A stretch of DNA of 64,000 bases from positions 434,001-498,000 of the forward strand of contig NC_026657.2 in assembly GCF_000004075.3 (NCBI RefSeq), written 5' to 3'. This stretch comes from Cucumis sativus (Eukaryota > Streptophyta > Magnoliopsida > Cucurbitales > Cucurbitaceae). Positions 35,260-47,609 of this stretch are shown here, piece after piece. The notes under the pieces are model-generated. The model did no database searches and was not told where the DNA came from. It saw nothing but the letters and a program-made list of their open reading frames with translations. The translations under genes and the position numbers were made by a program. Numbering within the stretch: the first letter of the stretch is position 1; each line of letters starts with the position of its first letter.

Positions 35260-36052
35260 TGTAATGAGGGAATTAGAAGGAAAAAATAGAGAAGGAAGAA
35301 GAAAATGGAGATTGAAGAAGAACAAAAGGGAAAGTTGGGGAAGTTGGGTGAAGTGGGGTTGGCCTGAAAAGCGCTTATTTTTCGCTGTTACAGAGAGAGT
35401 TTGTTTTCAATCCGCTGAATTGATTTGAAAGAGAAGAGATTTTGAGGAAATGGACAAAGACGATGAAAGGAAGATGAGGCACAATACAAACCTCCACATC
35501 CATTCCAACTTTTCTTTCTCTCCAAAGATAATTTTTTCTCCAAACTTTTGAGATTAAAGTTTCCATATTCGACTCTATATAGTTAAACTAAATTAGAGTC
35601 TAACACATCTATCTTATAAGATTTCAATGCATATGATAGTTAAATTTTTTCTCATTTCCACTAATTTATCACTCTAGTTTTAATTATGTTATCATCTATA
35701 ATGAATGCTAATAATGATCTTATAGTTTAATATCTCAAACTTAAATTATTCTTAAAACTTTGAATAATTCCATTCTAACAAATAAAGTTTTTTAAAAAAT
35801 ATCTGAATTGGTCCCACAAATTATTAATTATTTATCTTCTTTTGTGAAAAAAAATAATAAATGCGAATAATGATAAACTTTTATTGAATAAAAAAATATG
35901 TATTTGGATGGTATATGTCAACATCCATACATCATCATCATCATCACCACCATCATCATCAATCATCACGTATTATATCCACAACGGAGACTACATTCGG
36001 TACCGGGAAACTGATCGGCGTATTTTCCACTGCCGTGAGAGAACAGTAATAA
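35260..36052. promoter_or_regulatory. Divergent intergenic region shared by the nuclease and PPR genes
   Basis: The two start codons point away from each other across 793 bases, so both promoters lie here. A (CAT)n microsatellite lies at about 35925-35965, close to the PPR start. No TATA box stands out on either side. Confidence 0.5.
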
Positions 36053-37612
36053 ATGAATGGGCTTTGCCGGCGAACTTGGCAAGCTCTGACGTTCAGAAAT
36101 CAACCCTTCTTCAGCGAATGGAGTTTTGGGAAGTATCATCGCGATTCGTACGGTTTTATCAAGTTATTGGGGCATTGCAGAAGCATTAGAAGCGTTCAGG
36201 AACTACATGCCCAGATCCTCGTTGAGGGTCTTGATCAAAATGGATTTGTTGCCGCGAAACTGATCGGGAAATACGTGGAGCATGATGAGGGTGAAGTGAA
36301 AATGGGAACTGCACGGAAGGTGTTTGATACATTGGTTCGAAGAGATGTGTTTGTGTGGAATGTGGTTATACAAGGGTATGCGAGTTTGGGTCCGTTTGTT
36401 GAAGCTCTTAATCTGTTTGATGAAATGCGAGTCAGTGGGGAACCCACAAATCGCTATACGTTTCCTTTTGTGTTGAAGGCATGTGGCGCAATGAAGAATA
36501 GTGATAAGGGTGAGATTGTTCATGGACATGTTGTGAAATGTGGGTTGGACTTGGATTTGTTTGTGGGTAATGCTCTGATCGCGTTTTATTCCAAATGTCA
36601 GGACGTTGAAACTGCTCGTAAAGTGTTTGATGATATGTCTCTGAGAGACATTGTGAGTTGGAACTCCATGATTGTTGGTTATACTTTGAATGGGAAAGAG
36701 GACGAGGCTATAATGTTTTTTCATGCCATGCTGCATAACCAAGCTGATTGCACACCTGATTCTGCAACTCTTGTTGCGATTCTACCTGCTTGTGCTACAA
36801 AATCTGCTTCCCAAGTTGGCTTTTGGGTTCATTCCTATGTTATAAAGACAGGAATAGAAGTTGGGGCTCCCCTGGGCAGTTGCCTTATTTGTATGTATGG
36901 TAACTGTGGTCATGTGAACATTGCAAGAGATGTTTTCGACCGAATCGACGACAAAAATGTTATCGTATGGAGTGCAATCATAAGGTGTTATGGAATGCAT
37001 GGTTTTGCAGATGAAGCATTTAACATGTTCAGAAGATTGGAAGAAGCTGGTGTTAAACCAGATGGTCTGATCTTCCTGAACTTGTTGTCGGCTTGTAGTC
37101 ACGCAGGGCTCGTTGCTAAAGGTCACGAGATATACGAAAAAATGGAGGCTTACGGTTTGGAGAGGAAAGATAACCACTACGCGTGCATGGTGGATCTCTT
37201 AGGGAGGGCTGGTTTCTTAGAACAAGCGGTAGAATTCATCGAAGGGATGCCCGTGCAGGCAGGAAAAGATGTATATGGTGCATTGTTGGGTGCTTGTAGG
37301 ATACATAACAACCTAGAGCTAGCTAAAGAAGTGGGGGAGAAGTTGTTTATCTTAGATCCCGAAAAAGCCAGTCGGTATGTGACCTTAGCAACTATGTATG
37401 AAGATGCAGGGCAGTGGGAAGATGCTGCTAAACTAAGGAAGTTGCTGAGGGATAGGAATATTAGGAAGCCAGCTGGTTGCAGTTCGATAGAGGTAGATAG
37501 GATCCATCATGTGTTTGGGAAGAAGGATGAAACTCATCCCCTCACGGAAGAGATTTTTGACACATTAGAGAAGCTAGAAAGAATAATGGAGGAAGATTTT
37601 GAACCTATTTAA
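36053..37612 (+). CDS. PLS-class pentatricopeptide repeat protein, E/E+ type, intronless
   Basis: One exon encodes 519 aa. The repeats are of PLS type: RDVFVWNVVIQGYASLG, VEALNLFDEMRVSGEPTNRY, DLFVGNALIAFYSKCQDVET, RDIVSWNSMIVGYTLNGKED, GSCLICMYGNCGHVNIARDV, KNVIVWSAIIRCYGMHGFAD and DGLIFLNLLSACSHAGLVAK. An E domain follows (VYGALLGACRIHNNLELAKE, PEKASRYVTLATMYEDAGQW) with an E+-like tail KPAGCSSIEVDRIHHVFGKK. The protein stops there, without a DYW deaminase domain. Such proteins bind organellar transcripts and act mostly in C-to-U editing, recruiting a DYW partner. The first 30-40 residues (RRTWQALTFRNQ) are Arg-rich and lack acidic residues early on, compatible with an organelle-targeting presequence. 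The ATG at 36053 is the first in frame. Confidence 0.93.
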   Translation: MNGLCRRTWQALTFRNQPFFSEWSFGKYHRDSYGFIKLLGHCRSIRSVQELHAQILVEGLDQNGFVAAKLIGKYVEHDEGEVKMGTARKVFDTLVRRDVFVWNVVIQGYASLGPFVEALNLFDEMRVSGEPTNRYTFPFVLKACGAMKNSDKGEIVHGHVVKCGLDLDLFVGNALIAFYSKCQDVETARKVFDDMSLRDIVSWNSMIVGYTLNGKEDEAIMFFHAMLHNQADCTPDSATLVAILPACATKSASQVGFWVHSYVIKTGIEVGAPLGSCLICMYGNCGHVNIARDVFDRIDDKNVIVWSAIIRCYGMHGFADEAFNMFRRLEEAGVKPDGLIFLNLLSACSHAGLVAKGHEIYEKMEAYGLERKDNHYACMVDLLGRAGFLEQAVEFIEGMPVQAGKDVYGALLGACRIHNNLELAKEVGEKLFILDPEKASRYVTLATMYEDAGQWEDAAKLRKLLRDRNIRKPAGCSSIEVDRIHHVFGKKDETHPLTEEIFDTLEKLERIMEEDFEPI

Positions 37613-39465
37613 TGGATTTTTTGTTCACACACGTTTCAATATACGTAGTTTAAGGACAATTTATCCTTGACTATGCTTTTATTTTTCTCCTCTTTCTAGG
37701 AAGTTTCAATCCAAATTCAAATGGATCAAACATAAATTGAAGACAAGCATACTTTAACCATCATTTTGTTTTCCTCTCCTCGTGTTAATGACTTCAATTC
37801 GAACATTAGTGATAGCAAACGGTTTGTTGGATGCTGGTGAAATTTACAAAGGCAGTTTTAGTTTACATTTAGTTTAATTTCATCTTTTTTTAGTTATGTT
37901 ATTCTAAGGGAGGGAAAGGCGGAGTTAAAGTAGTTTTGAATGTTAGAATCACTTCTAATTTCCAAAAAAAACTTTAAGCAAGACTTTAAAAGAATGTCAC
38001 ATGACAATATTAGACGATTGTCTAGAATACACAAAGATAGATGCAATTCAGAGTGTTGAATTTTTCTCGTAATATTATTTGATTTTGTACCTTACATTTA
38101 AAAATTTGAATGAAAAATGTCTCTTAGGCCATGAACATGTAACTATTAAATGCTGGAATTTATTTTTTTATTTTTTATATTTTTTATTCATTTTTTGTAC
38201 GTATTTTACTCCCTTCATATCTATCTCAATCTCAATTCAACAAATATTTGTAAATATTAGACATTAACCTCAAATCCGAGAATACTCACTTTAGTTAAAT
38301 TTACATTTATCATTTTATAAACAATAACAAAAAAGATGATCATTTTAAAAGGTACATGACCTAAAAATAAATGAGCATTCTTCAAGAATAAGGATCAAAA
38401 CGTTCTAATAAGACTACAATAGTATATAACTTTATGGTTAATGGTTGAGAGACATTATCATTTAGTCTGAGAAGGTAACAACATTTTAGAAGAGTTCCAA
38501 CATGAACACACAAAATACAGGATAATTCAAATAATGATCAACTATTTGGCAAGAGTACAAAATTACATGGAAAGTATGGTTGTAATGTAAGGGAATGAGT
38601 TTTTGCTTGTAATATGTTTGACAAATTCTTCAAAGCAGAAATTAACAAGCTTGCGAAAGCCCAAGTGGTGTAATAATGTGTCCATTCCGAGCAACTTGCT
38701 GCCTTGCTGTATTTGGGTGTTTATTAGCCTCTTCTCGTTTGAAATTCAAGGGCCTGACATTTACAAATTACCTGCACAATCAGTTCACTTTTACAATGAA
38801 GCAAGTGCAAAATCATTGGAAACTCGAGATAAGAAACCACACTTCAATTAAGACAAATGAAAGAATATACAAAAACACTAACACCAACCCAAACAAAAGG
38901 GTAGCTACTTCACTCGAATCCTATTTAGTTCCTGCGCTTATTTCCATGTCAAATATTACACACAAAAAAAACTCTATGTAATTACCTTATAAATGTTGGA
39001 TATGCTTTGAAACTTCTTTTTTCCCCTTTGGGGATGGGGTGGGGAGACAAGAATTACAATATCCATATAAAACGTCAGCTACTCGTATGATAACCAAAAT
39101 CTCTGATTTTGTCGACTTTAGTATTCTTCCTTATATTTCTTTCTGACTATATAAAGATACTTCATGTGTACACTCGTCCTCAAAAAAGTGTCTTCCTAGA
39201 GGATAATTCAACCTTACTAAATAATATGTACCCCAGCCAATTTTTTTGACAAAATAGCTACCAAGAAACAACCGCCCTTTTCAAGCCCATATCCAAAAAT
39301 GATGGCAGGCATCAGATGAGAAACCCACATAAACATCCTGAAGATCAATTATTCAGGAAAACTAAACGAACCAGTTAGCCTCCTTTTTTTTCATCATCAG
39401 TGATATCAGGGCTTCAAGAACTTTACCCTCTTCCTTCAAGGATGTTTGCTTTGGAACCCTCATCA
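37613..39465. other. Intergenic region between convergent genes
   Basis: 3' flanks of the PPR gene (+) and NRPB1 (-). The right half (about 38600-39465) is less AT-rich and probably includes the NRPB1 3' UTR. No further gene or delimited repeat is recognised. Confidence 0.5.
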
Positions 39466-42400
39466 TCAATTGTTCCTATCATCCTTTCTACTCCTATCAT
39501 CCTTGTCACTTGTTTGTGGAGTGTACTGACTAGTAGATGATGGAGAATACCCAGGAGCAGTAGGTGAGTACCCTGCACTTGGACTGGAAGGAGGACAAAC
39601 AATCAGATTCTCACTAGGAAAGAACATGTAAATGGTTTGACCAATAAGTTAATATCAGCTAACCTGTACTGTGGAGAACTAGGGCTGTAGTCTGGGCTGG
39701 GTCCTGTATTATATGGACTGAAGAAAGAAAAGGCAAAATAGTGGGTTAAGGAAATGCAAGGACTAAAACGTGATCATAATTCATAGCTTTAATTCGAAAG
39801 TGTAGATGTTAGTTACGAAGTGATCTACGGAAAAGGGAAGTAGAATTTTACCTGCTAGGACTGTAGGTTGGGCTGGATGGAGAATATGCTGGAGAAGTAG
39901 GTGAATATGATGGTGATGTTGGGCTGCAAGGTAAGACAAGGTGTTCAAGTTTGTTAGATTCAAGGCAATCAGAACAAACCAGAAAAACAAGCATGAATGC
40001 AAGGGAGTTTCCCATTCAAACTCTTGCACGGTGCCCAAAATATTCTATCCAAAAAATACTTCACACTACCTGTAATTGGGCGAGGTTGGGCTATATGGAC
40101 TTGAAGGAGACAACCGTGGACTACTGGGTAAGTACGCCTGTGATGGGCTGTATTTAGCTGATTGAGGATTATAACTAGGTGAGGTTGGACTATAGCTAGG
40201 AGAAGTGGGGCTATAGCTCGGTGACGTGGGACTATAGCCAGGGGAGGTGGGGCTATATGCTGGAGAGGTGGGGCTGTACGAAGGTGATGTGGGACTGTAA
40301 GACGGTGATGTTGGGCTGTAGGAGGGTGATGTTGGGCTGTAGGAGGGTGAAGTTGGGCTGTAGGAGGGCGAAGTTGGGCTGTAGGAGGGTGAAGTTGGGC
40401 TGTATGCAGGTGAAGTGGGACTGTAAGCAGGTGAAGTGGGGCTGTAAGCAGGCGAAGTGGGGCTGTAACTTGGGGAAGTGGGGCTGTAACTTGGTGATGT
40501 GGGGCTGTAACTAGGAGAGGTGGGGCTGTAACTTGGAGAGGTTGGGCTGTAACTGGGAGAGGTGGGTGAATAAGATGGACTTGTAGGAGAATATGCAGGA
40601 CTAGTTGGGCTATAGCCCGGCGAACTAGGACTGTAAGTTGGAGATGTAGGACTGTAGCCTGGAGAGGTAGGGCTGTACCCTGGAGAAGTAGGACTATAAC
40701 CAGGAGATGTGGGACTATAGCCAGGGGATGATGGACTGTAGCCCGGAGATGATGGGCTATAGCCTGGAGATGACGTAGGAGAGAATGCCATGCCTCCTAC
40801 ATAGGGTGAAAATTGAGCGTCGCTGATAGGTGACAGGCGGAGATTTGGGCTCAACAAATAATTAGGAGACATCATCCCTTCATGATAAGGAGTTCCTGAG
40901 ATTGGGGAACGGGAAGGGGTCATGCCAAAATCCAGACCGTCAATGTAACTAGGCAGCTGGAGTTCAATAGCATTCTTCAACATCTCATCGTTGAGATACA
41001 GAGCACAGCCTCCTGTTCCTATGGGAGCCAGCTGACCCAACATTATATTTTCAGTTACACCCCTTAAGTGGTCAGTTTCAGCATATACTGCAGCATCAAG
41101 TAAGATATCCACAGTTTCTTCAAATGAGCATCTCATCATTGGTCCAGTATCATTTCTATTAATACCATGACGAGTAATAGCCATCAAGTGGCCACGATAA
41201 GTCATGGTGTCACAAAGGATGGCAAGATGTCTGTAATTAACATAAGAACCATCAAAGGATATAACAACACGCAATTCATCCAGAAGAGAACGCCGAACTG
41301 CTTCAATTCCAAGAACTTCAATAACTTCAATCAAATGGTTGCTTGTGGTCCTCCTCGCATCAACATCTTCATGTGTCATGACGGCTAAAAGATTGACACC
41401 TTCTGTATCCAACATCCACTCCATCTCTGGTTTAAAACCCTCATTCTCATCAAACTTATTCACTTTACCACATTTAATGAAAACCTTGTTGATGTCTGGT
41501 ATTCCTCGAAGAGCCATTTCAGTTAGCATATTACTCTCAATTTTCTTCAAGAACACATCGTCTTCAGCTGATTCATCAGTCAACTCCCCCTTTGGAGCTT
41601 CATCATTCATGATACGGATACGAAGTATCAGCTTCTCAGCATTATCATCATTAAATATGCAAGTCAAATCGTCGTCAAATTCAAGGTTGATCTTCTCGGC
41701 AATATTCGCCATGCTTAGTTTCTTATCGACCATCATTTCACGATTCAACTCTATTCGAAGCAACCATGGGGAGATTTTCTCAGGAGCAATTTCCTCATCT
41801 GGCATCTCATAATAGGATTTTACAAAATCAATGTCCTCTTCAATAATCGTGCTCATGGGGTCAGGATCGTACCATACTTCCGTCGCTTGTGTAACACTTC
41901 TAAGAGTAGTATACTCCAAAGCACATTGAACAGTCTTCGCCCTTTCCTTGGTTTTATTAGCTTCGGGTTTTAGATAGACAGAAAGAGAAGGTGTTTTGAT
42001 TCTCTTGGCTACATTAATGATTTCCCTCAATCTGGGAACACCAAGAGTGACATTCTTCGCACTAACACCAGCATAATGGAAGGTATTAAGAGTCATCTGA
42101 GTTGCCGGCTCTCCAATGGACTGTGCAGCAACACAGCCAATCATTTCACCAGGTGCTACTAGTGACTGAAGGAAGCGTGATTCTATTTCTCCAATAACCC
42201 ACTCAAATGCTTCACGGGTAAGCCTGTATTCATCCAAAACCCTTTTGCTAGCAAAAGTGCTTCGGAGTAATATATTGAAGAAAAGGGTGGCATTCTTTTG
42301 AGCCTCCACACTTAGAGGATCTTCACCAGGAACAACCTTCAGCCTCTCTTGAAGTTTGTCAATAGCTTCAACAATTTCCATAGGATGCATGTCAGAAGCC

Positions 42401-45400
42401 CTTCGAAAGTCAATCTTGAAAGTTTTCTGTGCATTCTGAATTAGCCTTTTCAGGTTAACTGGCATTGGCCAAGAGTTTTCACCTGTAGTTGCAATTTCTG
42501 TTCCTAATTGATACCTGTCCGCTTCAAGCTTTTGAACTTCAGCCTCAAACACATTGCGGAATTCTCTGATGGTTTTCAAATCTTCTACATGCTCTGGCAA
42601 CATGTAATTTGGCTTCCAGTTTTCATCTTCAAACTCATACCTGAAGATCCTCTCAAATTCCTTTTTCTTCATTTTCAAAGAATCGAGTTTCTGAGATTCG
42701 ATCCAAACAGCGTCCATACCATCTTCACCATAAAGAAACTGAATAACATCACCCAATGAGTTTCTAACAGTCCCATCATATTTAACCATAATATCCTCCA
42801 TGGCCTTCACCAGCCTCCTCTGTATGTACCCTGTTTCAGAGGTCTTGACTGCAGTATCAATAAGACCTTCCCTACCACCCATAGCATGAAAAAAGAACTC
42901 CTGTGGAGTCAAACCTCGAAGATATGAGTTCTCAACAAAGCCACGACTTTCAGGCCCATAATCATCTTTAGTGAAATGGGGCAATGTTCGATCAATGAAA
43001 CCAAATGGTATTCGCTTCCCTTCAACATTCTGCTGCCCCACACAAGCAGTCATCTGGGAGATGTTGATAAAACTTCCCTTGGATCCTGCAGTGACCATAG
43101 CTTTCAAATTGTTACTCTCTGACAAACTTTTTTGCGCACTACTACCAGCATCGTCACGAGCCTTATTCAGGACTTGATTCACTTTGTTTTCAAATGAATC
43201 CATCATTGTTCGTCCAGGTTCAGGCTCTAAACTCCGTTCTTGGGCTTTCTTTATAAGGTTTTTCACTTCGTTTTTAGCAGCAGAGATAGTTTCATTAATT
43301 TTCTCCATGGTTGCTGCATCAGCAATTGTATCCCCAATCCCAATGCTAAAAGCATTCTGCAAAAGCCAGTAATTGACGAGCCACTGAGTATGACCCAGAA
43401 ATTTTCGGGCTGCATCCGGACCAACCTCCTCCCTGAAAACATTTACATGATTAGAAACGGGACAAAAATAAAGAATATTACAAAACACAGAAGGCAACAT
43501 AAAAACTACATTAAACACCATGGTTAAACACAATAAGAGTCTAATGAGCAAGTATCATGATACAAACAACAAAGAAGAAAGGGGAATGGGAGGACTAATA
43601 AAAGCCGGCCTGGAAAGTGCTAAAAAAGCAGTTCCTAAATAGTTGAATGTAGAAAAAACAAAGACCAAGTCATTTAGACTTAATAAATAAACTTTAAAAG
43701 AAAAAACGTGTGAAATTACAATTTGAGTTCCAGTTTAATAAAAATGATCATAAAAGGCATTTCTGTCATTTTTACAAGACTGTTAAGTTCCGTCATTTTG
43801 ACAACTCAAACGGAAAAACATCACATTTGAAATACTAACATCCTTCTCTAAGTGGCATACCTCCTGAAGGCTGCATCCCAACAGCAGACTATTCCTTTTT
43901 TTAATTTTAGTGTAATAAAGATGTATCCAATTAGTCAAGCAAGAGTCCGAACAGTTCGTTCTAAAAAATGTAATACGAGTTCAAAAAAAAGTGCAACTTT
44001 TTTAAGAGATGATAATGATGCTGATTACAGACCACATCCGGATGAAAAGCAGTGCATAGCACTATTGCTAATGCATACCAAATAACATGTATAAGACTTC
44101 CAGTTGAAGTTCCAAGTGCCTTCTTGCAAAGTGTTCCAGAAAGTAGCTCCCCCTTCTCAATCCTAACAAAAGTATCTCCAGGAGTTATGTGTCCAGTTTC
44201 GGATTCAGAATGCCAGGCAGAAGTTCTCGTGAGATTAATCTGCTTTGGTATAATAAGATTAAAAACTTGCTTTCCCGTCCAAAGAGGTTGTGGCTTTAAA
44301 ATCGCAGGGGCAGGAATTTTCCCGTCAAAATCCTCCCACCACATCAAAGTATTCATGAAAACATCCTGCAAATTTACCAATGCAGTTTCATGATCCCATT
44401 GTACAAGTTATATAAAAACAAACAAAAATGTTTTGAAGACAAAGGGCAAAAAATAACAACCATATTGCTCTCACCTTCGTTATAAAGGTGTCCCTTTTTG
44501 TAATTTTACGGCATCCTAGGAGAGTATCTTGCACTATACCCATTACAGGACGGTTCGACTGAGGTGACACAATGCATTTGGGAACCATCATGAGTTCCAA
44601 TACTTCTGCCCTTGTCTCAAATGACTGAGGAACATGCATATTCATTTCATCACCATCAAAATCAGCATTGTAAGGTGATGTGACAGATAAATTTAGACGG
44701 AAAGTTGAGTAGGGCATGATCTTGATTCTGTGTCCCATAATAGACATTTTATGGAGACTAGGCTGACGATTAAAAAGTACAAAATCACCATCGTTTAAAT
44801 GACGCTCCACCTAAGATCACAGCAGCAAAAGAATTAGGATGGAATTATAGAATGCCTAAAAATATTAGATTGCATGTATGAACAGAAAATCTTGCCTTGT
44901 ACCCAAGCTCCAAATGATGATCACTACTTTTTTTAAGATAACGAAGATCAAGCCTCTGCCCATCATCTCGTATGATGTACTTGGCACCAGTTTTACCAGG
45001 TGGAGGATGGGGTCCATATTCAACAAGTTCCTTTAACCTGATTTTCAAAAGAAAAGGCCAATCCTGATCGATAAATATTGTGAAAGGGAAACAATCAAGA
45101 AGCAAGAAATGGTTTTAAAATATGGACCTTTCTATATTATATGGTGTCACAGTCTCTGGATACGTAAGATTCAAAGCAATACTCCAAGGTACCCCCAGTT
45201 CATCAATATTAATGGTTGGATCAGGTGTTATAACGGTTCGTGCTGAAAAATCTACACGTTTTCCCATCAAATTTCCTCTTATCCGACCTTCCTTTGCCTT
45301 GAGCCTGCTACAAATGGATTTAATGGGTCTCCCAGATCTCTGTGTGGCCTATATTATAACAGCATACTATCATAAGAAGAAAAAAATAGTTGGGAAAAAA

Positions 45401-47609
45401 CAATGATATAGCTTCAAAAGAGACTTAATACCCTGGGTAGTCCAGGTAATTCATTATCAAAATATGTGGCTATATGAAACTGCAGTAGTTGCGCAAACTC
45501 TGAAATGATATGTGCAGGAGAACCATTTCTCTCTTGTCTCCTGAGGTTTTCGTTGTGCCTTATAATCATTGCCAACTGATGAGTTAGGTCGTCCTGCATT
45601 AAGAAACGTTGTGTTAAAATTGATCTGATAAAACATCATATAACAGTACCTCAGAAACTAACTAGAAAAACAAAATGAATTGTATTGGGAAGCAGTTAAC
45701 TAAACAAGAAACAATTAGACATCAGAAAACAAAATCAGAATGAGCATACCTCACTTCTAGATGAGGTGTCCATCATAACTGATGGTCTCACAGGAGGAGG
45801 CGGAATTGGAAGGACTTGCAGAATCATCCAGTCAGGCCGAGCATACTTTGGATTGAGGCCCAAGAGTTTGCAATCCTCATCAGTTATTCTTTTCAGAATG
45901 CCAAGAACCTACAAAAATCCATCAAACTTCGACCTCATGAAGACATACATGCAAAAAAATAATTACAAAAAGTAATGTTGATCGGGATTGAATGTTCACC
46001 CTTTCAGCAGTAAGTGTTTGTTTTCTTTCCACAGGCTCAGGCAGCTGCTCCGGATCATCATTTTTTTTCCTTTGGGCCTTGTACTCTGCAGTCATCTTCA
46101 TACCCTCAATTGAGATCTTAGGCTGCTGAGCACCACAGCCACCCCGACTCTTTTTGACTGGTTGATCTGAATCTTGACCTTGAACATCGATTTCATCGCC
46201 ACCCTCACACTTGGTTTTGTTCTTGCAGGCATCCAAAATCTTTCTAAGCCTATTCTTAGGATTCTTTATTCGCAATGCTTGTTTAAACTTAGGGTCTTCC
46301 TGAAAGATGTTAAACAGATATGCTGAGGGAAATTGACTATTTCCATACGAAGTCTAGAATAACTCCTCAATGAGACAAGGATCACTTACACCCGAGTTCC
46401 TATTATCTCAACATCTTAAAAGATATATCCCAATTATATTTTCAATTTCACTCTTGAAAGTCATAACAAACTACTTATTACATGGCACCATATATGTCCC
46501 TTCCCATGTAATACTACGCAGTCTTTTAGAATCCTTCATAATGAATCATAGCAACTAGCAAGCAGAAAAAGAAAAAAAAAAATTGTGCGCAGCGTGAATT
46601 TCTAATATATCCCAAAACCATCAAATATAATATTAAGAAAGAACCTCGTCAACTAGAATCTTTGAGCAATTGAAGCACACAGAACGCATAATAGTGAGCA
46701 CGGTCTTCATAAACCCAATATGGAACATTGGTTTGGCAAGCTCGAGGTGCCCAAAGTGCCCAGGACACTCAGCCATATTTGCAGTGCAAGTTTCACACTT
46801 CATTTTTCTGTCGATTGTACCAAGTCGTGGGTCACTCAAACCAGCTACTTTTGGCTTACCCCTCTCTGTGGTTTCACCGTGCTCAATCTGTACCACGGAC
46901 ATTTGCCTCTGCAATCCAAAGAATGAACGATTTTAGACACCAGGGAGTGGTTGGAAAAATATTTCATTTCTCATTTTCATGTCCAGTATTCAATCTTTAG
47001 AAACGTCTACATTTTGGAACATATTATATTCTCTATTTCTCATGAAACATTGGCATACAAAAAGAATCTAGTTTCTTATTTCCTATTTCCAATTAATCGA
47101 AAACAAAAAGAAGTGCAGTCTTCTGAATATGACATAATAATTTCGGACTTTTTACTTCAAAAAAGAACATACATTTACTTCACTTGACATTATAAGTTTA
47201 CAAATTTTAAATCTGAGAGACAAAACCAAAAACGACCACTAAAACCAATGCCTTCCAATGTAAAAAAAACAATGAAAACAACAACTAGAGAACAGGAAAA
47301 AGAAAATAACATTGTCAAGTTCCTCATCTCTATATCCACCAAGTAATAAAAAAACAAAAAAACAAGCAGAGCCAACTGCATATACCAAGCTGAACCCATT
47401 TCCTAAAGTAAACCCACTTCATACAAATGTAAAGCATTGTTGACCCAGGAACGACCCCTCAAGATTAAAACAGAATCAGACAAAATGAAAGAAAATTGAT
47501 GAGGCGGTGTGGGTAAGAGAATTACAATCTCGTCGGGACTAAGAATGCCAAACTGAACCATTCTGACTTTGGCAACCTCTGCCGGAGAGTAAGGGAATCG
47601 CAAATCCAT
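39466..47609 (-). CDS. NRPB1: RNA polymerase II largest subunit, complete with CTD, 13 exons
   Basis: Exons (minus) 47609-47526, 46908-46645, 46299-46000, 45908-45750, 45593-45432, 45348-45128, 45037-44896, 44810-44475, 44365-44079, 43432-40070, 39923-39852, 39717-39664, 39583-39466 join in frame to 1853 aa, close to the length of Arabidopsis NRPB1. The start is [20 protein letters not shown]. The N-terminal zinc-binding clamp has [17 protein letters not shown]. The catalytic loop [10 protein letters not shown] places the magnesium-binding aspartates at 494, 496 and 498. The trigger-loop region reads [20 protein letters not shown]. The CTD starts near residue 1543 with about 28 uninterrupted YSPTSPx heptads, then degenerate heptads carried into the small exons 11-13. 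The tail is rich in Lys, Arg and Asp ([13 protein letters not shown]). It is the catalytic core for mRNA synthesis in the nucleus. The intron after exon 7 has a GC donor. Confidence 0.98.

Noticed and set aside
36203-36742. 179-aa minus-strand frame within the PPR gene
   Set aside because: It is a shadow of the long PPR coding frame on the other strand, with no family resemblance of its own.
40221-40514. Repetitive 97-aa plus-strand frame rich in Trp, Gly, Cys and Lys
   Set aside because: It is the antisense of the NRPB1 CTD heptad array; the periodicity comes from the YSPTSPS codons.
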